From: Streptomyces showdoensis
GTDB lineage: Bacteria; Actinomycetota; Actinomycetes; Streptomycetales; Streptomycetaceae
Assembly: GCF_039535475.1 (NCBI RefSeq)
Contig: NZ_BAAAXG010000026.1
Span: 3,715,501-3,779,500 of the forward strand
Length of the DNA stretch: 64,000 nucleotides
Reading direction: 5' to 3'
Shown one piece after another: positions 24,276-33,390 of this stretch (positions are counted from its first letter, which is position 1; every line of letters starts with the position of its first letter). The position numbers were made by a program, and so were the translations under genes. The notes beneath the pieces were generated by a model. The model searched no databases. It saw only the letters and a list, made by a program, of their open reading frames with translations, and had not been told where the DNA came from.

Positions 24276-25568
24276 TCAGCCCTTCCGCACCGCCCCCCGC
24301 AGCGCCAGCACCGCCATCGGGACCAGCAGGCACGCGCCCACCGCGTTCAGCCAGCCGTATCCCACCGTTGACACGATGAGCCCCGCCGCCAGGCCGCCGA
24401 CCCCGGCGGCGGTGTTCATGATGAAGTCGGAGAGCCCCTGGACCGCCGCCCTTGCGGCCTGCGGGACGGAGTCCGTGAGGAGCGCCGAACCGGAGACCAG
24501 CCCGGCCGACCAGCCGAGGCCGAGGACGAAGAGGCCGAGCGCGGTCTGCCCGTGGCTCGCCCCGGCGGTGCCCGCGAGGAGCGCGGCGACGGCGGTCAGC
24601 GCGACGGCGAGGCCGATCACCGAGAGCCGGCCGAGCCGGTCCGACAGCCAGCCCATCACCGGCGAGAAGGCGTACATGCCCGCGATGTGCCCGCTGATCA
24701 CCAGGCCGATCAGCCGGATGTCGGCCCCGTGGTGGCTGAGCGCGACCGGGGTCATCGACATGATCGACACCATCGCCGTGTGCGAGCCGGCCACGGTGAC
24801 CAGGGCGAGCCGGGCCCGGGAGGACTCCCGCACCGCCCGCAGGCCGGCCTTCAGGGAGCGGCCCTCGGCCGCCGCGTCCCCCTCCGGGCCGGCCAGCGCC
24901 CGTGCCGTCAGGAGCGGGTCGGGGCGCAGCAGCACCGCCACCACGAGGGCCGAGATCACGAACACGCCGGAGGCCCAGACGAAGGGCCCGGCCGCCACCG
25001 GGATGCCGAGGCCCGCCACGCTCTCCCCGGCCGGGGCGGCGACGTTGGGGCCGAGGACGGCGCCGATGGTGGTGGCCCACACCACGGTGGAGATGGCCCG
25101 GGCCCGTCGGTCGGGCTCGGCCAGGTCGGCGGCGGCGAAGCGGGCCGCCAGGTTGGCCGAGGAACCGGCCCCGAAGCCGACCAGGCCGGCGAGCAGCACC
25201 GGGAAGCTGTCGAGCACCGCGCCGAGCACCGCGACGCCCGCGCCGAGGGCGCCGACGAGATAGGCGAGGACGAGTCCGGCCCGTCGGCCCCGGGTGGCCA
25301 TCAGCGAGGCGAGCGGCATCGCGAGCAGGGCCGGGCCGGCCACCGAGGCGGTCGAGGCGAGCCCGGACAGCGCCTCCGTACCGCTGACCTCCTTGGCGAG
25401 GACCGCGGCCAGCGCCACTCCGGTGGCGATGCCGAGCCCGCCGAGGATCTGGGTCGCGATCAGCACCGCCTGGATGCGCCGCCGCAGCGCCGGGAGCCGC
25501 GCGGGGGAGAGGGGGCCGGATATCTCGGTCGACTGGAGCGCGTCAGGGGCGCCTGGCGTGTTGGTCAC
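24276..25568 (-). CDS. MFS transporter
   Basis: A 430-residue permease with about 12 hydrophobic segments and a cytoplasmic loop in the middle (about 215-235). Loop motifs include MATRGRRAG and GWLSDRLGRLS. It resembles drug-efflux-type MFS of actinobacteria; substrate unknown. The GTG at 25568 lacks a ribosome site and follows a promoter by six bases, implying a leaderless message. It is convergent with the propeller gene across 74 bases. Confidence 0.85.
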   Translation of the reverse strand: MTNTPGAPDALQSTEISGPLSPARLPALRRRIQAVLIATQILGGLGIATGVALAAVLAKEVSGTEALSGLASTASVAGPALLAMPLASLMATRGRRAGLVLAYLVGALGAGVAVLGAVLDSFPVLLAGLVGFGAGSSANLAARFAAADLAEPDRRARAISTVVWATTIGAVLGPNVAAPAGESVAGLGIPVAAGPFVWASGVFVISALVVAVLLRPDPLLTARALAGPEGDAAAEGRSLKAGLRAVRESSRARLALVTVAGSHTAMVSIMSMTPVALSHHGADIRLIGLVISGHIAGMYAFSPVMGWLSDRLGRLSVIGLAVALTAVAALLAGTAGASHGQTALGLFVLGLGWSAGLVSGSALLTDSVPQAARAAVQGLSDFIMNTAAGVGGLAAGLIVSTVGYGWLNAVGACLLVPMAVLALRGAVRKG

Positions 25569-25574
25569 TTACGC

Positions 25575-25603
25575 ATAGTGCCAGCCTTCTCACAGTGTGG
25601 GAA
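25575..25603 (-). promoter_or_regulatory. promoter of the MFS gene at 25568
   Basis: On the minus strand TTCCCA (25603-25598), 17 bases, CACTAT (25580-25575). The spacer side contains the palindrome CACACTGTG, a possible repressor site. Only six bases separate the -10 from the GTG. Confidence 0.5.
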
Positions 25604-25637
25604 CGGCCGGGCGACCCCCCCTTGGAGCCGCCCTGGC

Positions 25638-26201
25638 TCAGAACAGCGGTTCCGGCAGCACCCCTTCCAGGGCGAGGAGCCTGCGCTTGGTCTCCAGACC
25701 CCCGCCGAAGCCCCCGATCCCGCCGCCGCTCTCCACCACCCGGTGGCACGGCACCACCACCGGCAGCGGATTGGCGCCCATCGCCGCCCCGACCGCCTGG
25801 GCCGCCGCGGGCTGCCCGACCCGGCGGGCCAGCTCCCCGTACCCCACCACCGTCCCGTACGGGACGCCGTCCGCGAGCGCGCGCAGGACCTGGCGGTTGA
25901 ATCCGGTCACCAGCGACCAGTCGAGCTTGACGTCGAAGCTCCGGAGCCCCCCGCCGAAGTACGCCTCCAGCTGCCGCACCGGCTCCGCCAGCAGGCCCGA
26001 CGGGCTGTGCACGAGCTCCCCGCCCAGCGCGCCCGCGAGGCGCTCCAGAGCCCGGTCGCGCACCCGGTCGTCGGCGTGGAAGACCACGCTCACCAGACCC
26101 CGCCCCGTCGCGGCGAGCAGCAGCGGACCGATGGTGCCGGGCACCACCGTCCACTCCACCCGCAGCGCCGTCCGTCCCGTCTCCGGCCGCTCGTTCTCCA
26201 T
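25638..26201 (-). CDS. ogt: methylated-DNA-protein-cysteine methyltransferase
   Basis: A 187-residue suicide repair protein that moves the alkyl group from O6-alkylguanine to its own cysteine. The active site PCHRV is present with Cys152, the DNA-binding helix-turn-helix with [16 protein letters not shown] precedes it, and the N-terminal RNase-H-like domain is complete. The start at 26201 is fixed by a damage-type promoter (TTGTCAGTG-N8-TACGGT) whose -10 ends seven bases before the ATG; longer in-frame starts fall inside the promoter. The message should be leaderless and induced by DNA damage independently of LexA. Confidence 0.92.
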   Translation of the reverse strand: MENERPETGRTALRVEWTVVPGTIGPLLLAATGRGLVSVVFHADDRVRDRALERLAGALGGELVHSPSGLLAEPVRQLEAYFGGGLRSFDVKLDWSLVTGFNRQVLRALADGVPYGTVVGYGELARRVGQPAAAQAVGAAMGANPLPVVVPCHRVVESGGGIGGFGGGLETKRRLLALEGVLPEPLF

Positions 26202-26208
26202 GCCGGTC

Positions 26209-26231
26209 ACCGTACGACCCGGCACTGACAA
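26209..26231 (-). promoter_or_regulatory. RecA-independent DNA-damage promoter (PafBC type) of ogt
   Basis: Minus strand reads TTGTCAGTG (26231-26223), eight bases, TACGGT (26214-26209), a full match to TTGTCRGTG-N8-TANNNT. The 21 bases from GTCAGTG through TACGGT are identical to those before uvrB. Confidence 0.8.
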
Positions 26232-26357
26232 CCGGGCAGGTCAATTCCCGGACACCGTGGCCGAGGGGACCCGTCGGACGCCATAATCCGGTAGCACTAC
26301 TCAGCGGTACCGACTGTTTTCGGACGACGTCGCACCAGGGGTGGAGGACAGACGCTC

Positions 26358-27266
26358 ATGCAGGGCACGGTCGACGGATTCAGTTACGGCCTCGTCACAC
26401 CGGTGGCGGCCTTCCTCATGGCCTGCCTGGGCGCGGCGCTCGGACTGCGCTGCACCACACGGTCGCTGCGCCACGACGACACCTTCAAGGCCGGCTGGCT
26501 CGCGCTCGGCGCCACCTCCATAGGCACCGGCATCTGGACCATGCACTTCATCGCCATGATGGGCTTCTCCGTCCAGCAGGCCCCGATCAGCTACGACCGG
26601 CCCCTCACCTTCGCCAGCCTCGGCGTCGCCATCGTCATGGTGGGCGTCGGCATCTTCATCGTGGGCTACCGCGGCGCCACCGCCCTGACCCTGGTCACCG
26701 GCGGCACCATCACCGGCCTCGGCGTCGCCACCATGCACTACCTCGGCATGGCCGGCATGCGGCTGCACGGCCAGATCACCTACGACACCCCCACCGTGGC
26801 CCTCTCGGTGGTCATCGCCGTCGTCGCCGCCACCGTCTCCCTCTGGGCGGCCGTCTCCATCCACGGCTTCCTGGCCAGCCTCGGCGCCAGCCTGGTGATG
26901 GGCGTGGCCGTCAGCGGCATGCACTACACCGCCATGGCGGCGGTCGACGTCGAGCTGCACGGCACGCCCGCCCCCGGCGGCGGCGACACCGCCACCTCGC
27001 TGCTGCTGCCCATGCTGATCGGGCCGGCCGTCTTCCTCCTGCTGGCCGCCGTCGTGGTCATGTTCGACCCGCTGCTCGTCATGGGCGAGCCCGACTGGCA
27101 GAAGCCCACGGCCCGCGGCGGCTACCGCCACGGGGCCCCCGGCGTACCCGCGCCGCGCCGCGCCCCGGCGTACGGCGAGCCCGCGAACTGGTCGTCCGCG
27201 CGGCCCGCCGCGCGCACGGCCCGCAGACACACCCAGCGGGGCACCTACCGCTCCCAGGACTGGTGA
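26358..27266 (+). CDS. MHYT-domain integral membrane sensor protein
   Basis: A 302-residue protein with seven predicted membrane helices (about 10-245). It carries the MHYT motif three times as [18 protein letters not shown] and MHYTAMAAV, plus flanking conserved Ser/Gly turns. MHYT domains are thought to bind copper or sense gases such as oxygen, CO or NO through Met and His residues near the outer membrane face. No GGDEF, EAL or kinase domain is attached here. The cytoplasmic tail of about 60 residues is basic and Pro/Ala-rich. Monocistronic by spacing; partner unknown. Confidence 0.88.
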   Translation: MQGTVDGFSYGLVTPVAAFLMACLGAALGLRCTTRSLRHDDTFKAGWLALGATSIGTGIWTMHFIAMMGFSVQQAPISYDRPLTFASLGVAIVMVGVGIFIVGYRGATALTLVTGGTITGLGVATMHYLGMAGMRLHGQITYDTPTVALSVVIAVVAATVSLWAAVSIHGFLASLGASLVMGVAVSGMHYTAMAAVDVELHGTPAPGGGDTATSLLLPMLIGPAVFLLLAAVVVMFDPLLVMGEPDWQKPTARGGYRHGAPGVPAPRRAPAYGEPANWSSARPAARTARRHTQRGTYRSQDW

Positions 27267-27311
27267 TCCGACCGCCGCTCCGGCCACGGCGCCGAGCCGA
27301 TCACCGCCCGG

Positions 27312-27334
27312 CTGTCAGTGCCGGGTCGTACGGT
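27312..27334 (+). promoter_or_regulatory. RecA-independent DNA-damage promoter (PafBC type) of uvrB
   Basis: CTGTCAGTG (27312-27320), eight bases, TACGGT (27329-27334), six bases before the ATG of uvrB. The near-perfect consensus and spacing imply a leaderless, damage-induced message. Confidence 0.8.
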
Positions 27335-27340
27335 GGTTCC

Positions 27341-29473
27341 ATGCGGCCCGTTTCCAAGATCGAACGTACGGTGGCGCCCTTCGAGGTCGTCAGCCCCTTC
27401 CAGCCCAGCGGCGACCAGCCCGCCGCCATCGCCGAGCTCGACCGGCGCATCCGCGCCGGCGAGAAGGACGTCGTCCTGCTCGGCGCCACCGGCACCGGAA
27501 AGTCGGCGACGACCGCCTGGATGATCGAGCGGCTCCAGCGCCCCACCCTGGTGATGGCGCCGAACAAGACCCTCGCCGCCCAGCTGGCCAACGAGTTCCG
27601 CGAGCTCCTGCCGAACAACGCGGTCGAGTACTTCGTCTCGTACTACGACTACTACCAGCCCGAGGCGTACGTCCCGCAGTCCGACACCTACATCGAGAAG
27701 GACTCCTCGATCAACGAGGAGGTCGAGCGGCTGCGCCACTCCGCGACCAACTCGCTGCTGACCCGCAGGGACGTCGTCGTGGTCGCCTCCGTCTCCTGCA
27801 TCTACGGCCTCGGCACCCCGCAGGAGTACGTCGACCGGATGGTCGACCTCAAGGTCGGCGACGAGATCGACCGCGACCAGCTGCTCCGCCGCTTCGTCGA
27901 CATCCAGTACACCCGCAACGACCTGGCGTTCACCCGCGGCACCTTCCGGGTCCGCGGCGACACCATCGAGATCTTCCCGGTCTACGAGGAGCTCGCCGTC
28001 CGCATCGAGATGTTCGGCGACGAGATCGAGGCGCTCTCCACGCTGCACCCGCTCACCGGCGAGGTCATCAGCGACGACCAGCAGCTGTACGTCTTCCCCG
28101 CCAGCCACTACGTCGCGGGCCCCGAGCGCATGGAGCGGGCCGTCAACGACATCGAGCGCGAGCTGGAGCAGCGCCTCGAGGAGCTGGAGAAGCAGGGCAA
28201 GCTGCTGGAGGCCCAGCGCCTGCGCATGCGGACCACGTACGACATCGAGATGATGCGCCAGATCGGCTCCTGCTCCGGCATCGAGAACTACTCGATGCAC
28301 TTCGACGGCCGCGAGCCCGGCTCCCCGCCCAACACCCTCCTGGACTACTTCCCGGAGGACTTCCTGCTCGTCATCGACGAGTCGCACGTGACCGTCCCGC
28401 AGATCGGCGCGATGTACGAGGGCGACGCCTCCCGCAAGCGCACCCTCGTCGACCACGGCTTCCGGCTGCCCTCCGCCCTCGACAACAGGCCGCTGAAGTG
28501 GGAGGAGTTCCAGAAGCGGATCGGCCAGACCGTCTACCTCTCCGCCACCCCCGGCACCTACGAGCTGTCCCGGGGCGACGGCTTCGTCGAGCAGATCATC
28601 CGCCCGACCGGACTCGTCGACCCCGAGGTCGTGGTCAAGCCCACCGAGGGGCAGATCGACGACCTGGTGCACGAGATCCGGCTGCGCACCGAGCGCGACG
28701 AGCGCGTGCTGGTCACCACGCTCACCAAGAAGATGGCCGAGGACCTCACCGACTACTTCCTGGAGCTCGGCATCCAGGTGCGCTACCTGCACAGCGACGT
28801 CGACACCCTGCGCCGCATCGAGCTGCTGCGCGAGCTGCGGGCCGGCGAGTACGACGTCCTGGTCGGCATCAACCTGCTCCGCGAGGGCCTCGACCTGCCC
28901 GAGGTGTCCCTGGTCGCCATCCTCGACGCCGACAAGCAGGGCTTCCTGCGCTCCGGCACCTCGCTCATCCAGACCATCGGCCGCGCGGCGCGCAACGTCT
29001 CGGGCCAGGTCCACATGTACGCGGACCGGGTCACCCCGGCGATGGAGCAGGCCATCGACGAGACCAACCGGCGCCGCGAGAAGCAGGTCGCCTACAACAA
29101 GGCCAACGGCATCGACCCGCAGCCGCTGCGCAAGAAGATCAACGACATCGTCGCGACCATCGCGCGCGAGGAGGTCGACACCGAGGAGCTGCTCGGCAGC
29201 GGCTACCGCAAGTCGAAGGACGGCAAGGGCGCCAAGGCGCCCGTCCCCTCGCTCGCCGCACACGCCCCGAAGGGCAGGGCGGGCAAGGCCGGTTCCACCG
29301 TCGAGCTCGGCGACCGCCCCGCGACCGAACTGGCCTCGATCATCGAGGAGATGACCGACCGCATGAAGGCGGCCGCCGCCGAGCTGCAGTTCGAGGTCGC
29401 CGCCCGGCTGCGCGACGAGGTCTCCGAGCTGAAGAAGGAACTGCGCCAGATGAAGGAGGCGGGCCTGGCCTGA
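27341..29473 (+). CDS. uvrB: UvrABC excinuclease subunit B
   Basis: A 710-residue damage-verification helicase of nucleotide excision repair. It has Walker A GATGTGKS, the beta-hairpin region [20 protein letters not shown] that inserts at lesions, motif II in [11 protein letters not shown], helicase motifs V and VI in [17 protein letters not shown] and QTIGRAARN, and the C-terminal UvrC-binding UVR motif (about 660-700). A short insert with Lys/Ala lies before the UVR motif. ATG 27341 is six bases after the promoter -10. Followed by a hairpin terminator, so monocistronic. Confidence 0.97.
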   Translation: MRPVSKIERTVAPFEVVSPFQPSGDQPAAIAELDRRIRAGEKDVVLLGATGTGKSATTAWMIERLQRPTLVMAPNKTLAAQLANEFRELLPNNAVEYFVSYYDYYQPEAYVPQSDTYIEKDSSINEEVERLRHSATNSLLTRRDVVVVASVSCIYGLGTPQEYVDRMVDLKVGDEIDRDQLLRRFVDIQYTRNDLAFTRGTFRVRGDTIEIFPVYEELAVRIEMFGDEIEALSTLHPLTGEVISDDQQLYVFPASHYVAGPERMERAVNDIERELEQRLEELEKQGKLLEAQRLRMRTTYDIEMMRQIGSCSGIENYSMHFDGREPGSPPNTLLDYFPEDFLLVIDESHVTVPQIGAMYEGDASRKRTLVDHGFRLPSALDNRPLKWEEFQKRIGQTVYLSATPGTYELSRGDGFVEQIIRPTGLVDPEVVVKPTEGQIDDLVHEIRLRTERDERVLVTTLTKKMAEDLTDYFLELGIQVRYLHSDVDTLRRIELLRELRAGEYDVLVGINLLREGLDLPEVSLVAILDADKQGFLRSGTSLIQTIGRAARNVSGQVHMYADRVTPAMEQAIDETNRRREKQVAYNKANGIDPQPLRKKINDIVATIAREEVDTEELLGSGYRKSKDGKGAKAPVPSLAAHAPKGRAGKAGSTVELGDRPATELASIIEEMTDRMKAAAAELQFEVAARLRDEVSELKKELRQMKEAGLA

Positions 29474-29480
29474 CCGGCCC

Positions 29481-29521
29481 GCGGGCCGGTGTGTTGCAAC
29501 ACCGACACAAAACCGGCCCGC
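29481..29521 (+). terminator. terminator after uvrB
   Basis: Outer stem of 10 pairs (29481-29490 with 29512-29521) encloses the perfect dyad GTGTTGCAACAC. It begins eight bases after the uvrB stop. Confidence 0.6.
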
Positions 29522-29531
29522 GCCCGGCGCG

Positions 29532-29554
29532 TTGTCAGTGCCCCTGCGTAGGGT
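29532..29554 (+). promoter_or_regulatory. RecA-independent DNA-damage promoter (PafBC type) of the TerD operon
   Basis: TTGTCAGTG (29532-29540), eight bases, TAGGGT (29549-29554), a full consensus match. The leader to the GTG at 29584 is about 22 bases and includes a GAGAGGGG ribosome site. Confidence 0.75.
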
Positions 29555-29583
29555 GCTGCTCACACCGATGAGAGGGGCAGCGC

Positions 29584-30162
29584 GTGACGGTCAACATGAC
29601 CAAGGGGCAGGCCATCAGCCTGGAGAAGAAGGACGGGGGCAACCTCACGTCCGTGCGGATGGGCCTCGGCTGGCAGGCGGCGCCCCGCCGCGGCCTGTTC
29701 GGCTCGCGCACCCGCGAGATCGACCTGGACGCCTCCGCCGTGCTGTTCGCCGACAAGCAGCCGGTGGACGTGGTCTTCTTCCGCCACCTGGTCAGCGACG
29801 ACGGCTCGGTCCGCCACACCGGCGACAACCTGGTGGGCGGCGTCGGCCAGGGCGGCGACGACGAGGCGATCCTGGTCGACCTCCAGCGCGTCCCGGTCCA
29901 CATCGACCAGATCGTCTTCACGGTGAACTCCTTCACCGGCCAGACCTTCCAGGAGGTGCAGAACGCGTTCTGCCGCCTGGTGGACGAGACCAACGGCCAG
30001 GAGCTCGCCCGCTACACGCTGGCCGGCGGCGGCCAGTACACGGCCCAGATCATGGCCAAGGTGCACCGGGCCGGTGCCGGCTGGCAGATGACGGCCCTGG
30101 GCAACCCGGCCAACGGCCGCACCTTCCAGGACCTCATGCCCTCGATCTTCCCGGTCCTGTAA
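29584..30162 (+). CDS. terD: TerD-family stress protein
   Basis: A 192-residue TerD-domain protein, a calcium-binding beta-sandwich fold tied to tellurite, phage and DNA-damage stress. Typical stretches are MTKGQAISLEKKDG, MGLGWQAA, IDLDASAVLFAD and HTGDNLVGGVGQGGDDEAILVDL, with acidic residues for calcium. The GTG start has a GAGAGGGG ribosome site. It is the first gene of a two-gene unit with a larger TerD-like gene and carries a damage-type promoter, so it should be induced together with uvrB and uvrC. Confidence 0.93.
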   Translation: MTVNMTKGQAISLEKKDGGNLTSVRMGLGWQAAPRRGLFGSRTREIDLDASAVLFADKQPVDVVFFRHLVSDDGSVRHTGDNLVGGVGQGGDDEAILVDLQRVPVHIDQIVFTVNSFTGQTFQEVQNAFCRLVDETNGQELARYTLAGGGQYTAQIMAKVHRAGAGWQMTALGNPANGRTFQDLMPSIFPVL

Positions 30163-30206
30163 GCACGCCCGAGCACCACGTTCGCACGTACGGAGAGACG
30201 CAGCAG

Positions 30207-32078
30207 ATGACCGCCGAGCTGGTCCGGGGGCAGAACCACCCCCTGCCCCACACCCGCCTGGAGATCCGGGTCTCGGCCGGTCATCCGGTCCTCGCCGCGG
30301 CCACCCTGGTCGACGAGGGGGGACGCGTCCCGGGTTCCGGGGCCGTCGCCCACCCCGGGGCCGCCGCGCTGCCCGGCATCGAGGTGCCCCGGCAGGCCGC
30401 GACCCAGCACCGGCTCGCCGTCGACCTGGAGGCCGTCGAGGCCGCCGTCCACCGCGTCTGCGTCCTGCTCGCCCTGCCCGTCGGGGTGGAGGGGCCGGCC
30501 CGCTTCGGGGTCGCCGCGGCCCCCGTCGTCACCGTCACGGCACCCGACGGCACCGGCATCGCCGACTACACCATCACCGGCCTCGACCGGGAGTCCGCGC
30601 TCGTCGCCCTGGAGCTCTACCGCCGCCAGGGCGCCTGGAAGGTCCGGGCCGTCGGCCAGGGGTACGAGGGCGGGCTCGCCGCGCTCCTCGCCGACCAGGG
30701 CCTGGAGCGCCCCGCGGAGCTCGCCGCCTCGATCCTGGAGGCCGTCGCCCAGGGTCTGGCCCGCTCGGTCGCCGCTCCGCCCCCGCGCGTCCCCGACACC
30801 GACCGGGTCCGGCAGCCGGCCCCGGCCACTCCCGCGACCCCCGCGGCCCCCGGCGGGCCCGTCGACTACACGCACCCGCGCCGCCGCCCCGCCCCCGACG
30901 CCGCGCCGCCGCGGCCCGAGCAGCCCCCGGCCCCGCCCGCCCACCCGCTCCCCGTCGCGGGCGACGCCACCGGCTGGTCCATGGACGAGCGCCTCTACAA
31001 CCAGGTCTGGGGCATGTTCGAGGACCTGGCCCGCACCGCCGCCGCCTACCGCAGCGCGTGCCAGTTCGCCGAGTCCCGCCTCGACCAGGAGCTCGACCGG
31101 GCGCTGTCCGACCCGCGCAGCCGGATCGGCGGCGCCGGGGACGCCGCCCGGGCCGCGGCCAAGGCGAAGCACGACGAGCTCACCGCCCGCGCCCAGGAGG
31201 CCCTCGACCGCGACCTCGCGCAGCTCACCGCCGAGTCCGAGGTCGTCGAGCCCGCACTGCCCGCCGCCTACGCCCGCTGGGACAGCCCGGTCTGGCAGGC
31301 CTACCGGGTCCCGATGGAGGCCCCGATGGCCGTCCGCCTGGGCGACCTCCACCTCCCCGAGCGCACCGGGCTGCGCATCCCGTTCCTGGCCCGGCTCCCG
31401 CTGGCCCGCGGACTCTGGGTGGACGCCGGGTGCGGCCACTCCGAGGCGGCCGCCCTGCTGGACGAGACCGAGCTGCGCCGGCTCGCCCTGGAGACGGCCG
31501 TCGCGCTGGTGGCCCGGCTGGTCGCGGTGTATCCGGCGGACGGCTTCCGGGTGCGGGTGATCGACCCGGCCGGGTCCGGCGCGGGCGCGTTCGCCCCGCT
31601 GGTCCAGGCCGGGGTGCTCGCCGGCCCGCCCGCGGCCGGGGCCGCCGGGGTCTCGGCCACCCTCGCCCAGCTCACCGAGCGGGTCGACCTGCTGCAGATG
31701 GCGGTCCGCGCGGGTGCCGCCGAGGACCTGCCGCCCGGCGTCGACACCGCCGAGCACCTCCTCGTCGTGCACGACTTCCCGCACGGCTTCGACGACCGGG
31801 CGGTCAACCAGCTGCGCTATCTCGCCGACGAGGGCCCGGAGGTCGGGCTGCACCTGCTGATGGTCGCGGACCGGGCGGACGCCGCCGCGTACGGACCGGT
31901 GCTCGATCCGCTGTGGCGCTCGCTCACGCGGCTCACCCCGGTGCCCGACGACCACCTCGCCGACCCCTGGGTCGGCCACGCCTGGACCTACGAGCCGCCG
32001 ACGGTCCCCCGGGGCAGCGACGTGCTGCGGCAGGTGCTTTCCCAGGTAGCCGATGCCCGACGGCAGTGGGGCCCCTGA
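30207..32078 (+). CDS. TerD-domain fusion with degenerate FtsK/HerA-like C-terminal region
   Basis: A 623-residue protein. The N-terminal 190 residues follow the TerD beta-sandwich plan (MTAELVRGQNHPLP, LEIRVSAGHPV, ALELYRRQGAWKVRAVGQGYEGGLAALL). A Pro/Ala-rich linker (about 205-255) and an alpha-helical segment (about 260-360) follow. The C-terminal half resembles a P-loop ATPase domain of the kind fused to TerD in phage-defence and stress islands (LHLPERTGLRIPFLARLPLARGL, VRVIDPAGSG, EHLLVVHDFPHGFDD, LHLLMVADRADA), but the expected Walker A reads DAGCGHSE and lacks a lysine. It probably scaffolds or processes TerD-associated complexes; inference. ATG 30207 has CGGAGAG upstream. Confidence 0.7.
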   Translation: MTAELVRGQNHPLPHTRLEIRVSAGHPVLAAATLVDEGGRVPGSGAVAHPGAAALPGIEVPRQAATQHRLAVDLEAVEAAVHRVCVLLALPVGVEGPARFGVAAAPVVTVTAPDGTGIADYTITGLDRESALVALELYRRQGAWKVRAVGQGYEGGLAALLADQGLERPAELAASILEAVAQGLARSVAAPPPRVPDTDRVRQPAPATPATPAAPGGPVDYTHPRRRPAPDAAPPRPEQPPAPPAHPLPVAGDATGWSMDERLYNQVWGMFEDLARTAAAYRSACQFAESRLDQELDRALSDPRSRIGGAGDAARAAAKAKHDELTARAQEALDRDLAQLTAESEVVEPALPAAYARWDSPVWQAYRVPMEAPMAVRLGDLHLPERTGLRIPFLARLPLARGLWVDAGCGHSEAAALLDETELRRLALETAVALVARLVAVYPADGFRVRVIDPAGSGAGAFAPLVQAGVLAGPPAAGAAGVSATLAQLTERVDLLQMAVRAGAAEDLPPGVDTAEHLLVVHDFPHGFDDRAVNQLRYLADEGPEVGLHLLMVADRADAAAYGPVLDPLWRSLTRLTPVPDDHLADPWVGHAWTYEPPTVPRGSDVLRQVLSQVADARRQWGP

Positions 32079-32110
32079 CCTGCGGGTTTGGCTCGACTTT
32101 ACCCTTCTCT

Positions 32111-32139
32111 TTACCTTTCCTTGGTTCTTCGGGTAGTCT
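32111..32139 (+). promoter_or_regulatory. promoter of the terC riboswitch transcript
   Basis: TTACCT (32111-32116), 17 bases, TAGTCT (32134-32139). The predicted start near 32146 coincides with the first base of the riboswitch P1 stem. Confidence 0.65.
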
Positions 32140-32147
32140 GTTTTGCG

Positions 32148-32254
32148 CGGAGGGGAGTACTCCCCATGCGCGGCGTACCCGTCAGTACGGACAGATCGAC
32201 GATCTGATCCCGGGGCGTCGGCCCGGGCTCTCGCCCGGGTGGAAGAGACCTCCG
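32148..32254 (+). ncRNA. yybP-ykoY (manganese) riboswitch
   Basis: P1 is formed by CGGAGG (32148-32153) and CCTCCG (32249-32254). The 5' consensus GGGGAGTA follows P1 directly and the 3' consensus GAGACC precedes its partner strand. Internal hairpins (GATCGACGATC and CCCGGGC-N-GCCCGGG) sit between. It lies 45 bases before terC, the TerC/Alx family being a known target of this manganese sensor. Expression of terC should rise with manganese. Confidence 0.8.
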
Positions 32255-32298
32255 GCAGCGACGACGCTGATCACAAGCCGTACGACGCCGGAGGCGCA

Positions 32299-33318
32299 GT
32301 GGACGTTTCGATGACCCTGTGGGTACTGACCATTCTCGGTCTGGGTGCCCTGATCGCAGTCGACTTCTTCATCGGGCGCAAGCCCCATGACGTGTCGGTG
32401 AAGGAAGCCGGAATCTGGACGATCGTCTGGATCGCCCTCGCGGTGCTGTTCGGCATCGGCCTGCTCATCTGGGGCAACAGCCAGGCGTCGGGCGAGTTCT
32501 TCGCCGGCTTCATCACCGAGAAGTCCCTCAGCGTGGACAACCTGTTCGTCTTCGTCCTGATCATGGCGAAGTTCTCGGTGCCCTCCCACCTCCAGCAGCG
32601 CGTGCTGCTGGTGGGCGTGCTGATCGCCCTGGTGCTCCGCGCGATCTTCATCGCCGCCGGTGCCGCGATCATCACGAGCTTCTCGTGGGTCTTCTACATC
32701 TTCGGCGCGTTCCTCATCTACACCGCCTGGAAGCTGATCCAGGAGGCGCGCTCCGACGAGGACGAGGACGAGTTCGAGGAGAACCGTCTCCTCAAGTCCA
32801 TCGAGAAGAAGTTCGGCGTCGCCGACCGCTACCACGGCACCAAGCTCTTCATCCGCAACAACGGCAAGCGGATCATGACCCCGCTGATGGTCGTCATGCT
32901 GGCGATCGGCACCACCGACGTGCTGTTCGCCCTCGACTCCATCCCGGCGATCTTCGGCCTCACGCAGGACCCGTACATCGTCTTCACCGCCAACGCCTTC
33001 GCCCTCATGGGTCTGCGCCAGCTGTACTTCCTGATCGGCGGCCTGCTCAAGAAGCTGGTCCACCTCAGCTACGGCCTGTCGGTGATCCTGGGCTTCATCG
33101 GTGTGAAGCTGGTGCTGCACGCGCTGCACGAGTCCGGGGTGCACGTCCCGGAGATCTCCATCCCGTTCTCGCTCTCCGTCATCTGCGGCGTCCTGATCAT
33201 CACCACGATCACCAGCCTCATCGCCTCCAAGAAGCAGGAGCAGCGTGAGGCGGCCGAGGCCGCGAAGGCCCCGGCGGTCGACGCCGGCGAGACCGAGAAG
33301 GACAGCGTCGACGCCTGA
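32299..33318 (+). CDS. terC: TerC/Alx-family membrane transporter, probable manganese exporter
   Basis: A 339-residue integral membrane protein with about nine helices. It has the family motif in EKSLSVDNLFVFVLI and the second in IGTTDVLFALDSIPAIF, whose Asp residues line the metal site, and an acidic cytoplasmic loop (RSDEDEDEFEENR). The family exports manganese or supplies it to secreted metalloproteins. The GTG at 32299 follows GGAGG by four bases; the ATG at 32311 is a weaker choice. Controlled by the manganese riboswitch immediately upstream. It ends in a 13-pair terminator. Confidence 0.92.
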   Translation: MDVSMTLWVLTILGLGALIAVDFFIGRKPHDVSVKEAGIWTIVWIALAVLFGIGLLIWGNSQASGEFFAGFITEKSLSVDNLFVFVLIMAKFSVPSHLQQRVLLVGVLIALVLRAIFIAAGAAIITSFSWVFYIFGAFLIYTAWKLIQEARSDEDEDEFEENRLLKSIEKKFGVADRYHGTKLFIRNNGKRIMTPLMVVMLAIGTTDVLFALDSIPAIFGLTQDPYIVFTANAFALMGLRQLYFLIGGLLKKLVHLSYGLSVILGFIGVKLVLHALHESGVHVPEISIPFSLSVICGVLIITTITSLIASKKQEQREAAEAAKAPAVDAGETEKDSVDA

Positions 33319-33331
33319 CGGCCGACGTGAG

Positions 33332-33377
33332 CAGGGGCCGGTGCCCGGTGGTGTCACGCCACCCGCACCGGCCCCTG
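33332..33377. terminator. bidirectional terminator between terC and the MHS transporter
   Basis: Perfect 13-pair stem (33332-33344 with 33365-33377) between convergent genes. Confidence 0.75.
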
Positions 33378-33390
33378 TGCCGTTCCCGGC

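Noticed and set aside
27245..29563. Long minus-strand open frame opposite uvrB, and similar frames opposite uvrA (36315-39452) and the M14 gene.
   Set aside because: Mirror frames from strong third-position GC bias; composition is Val/Gly/Leu/Asp monotony without motifs.
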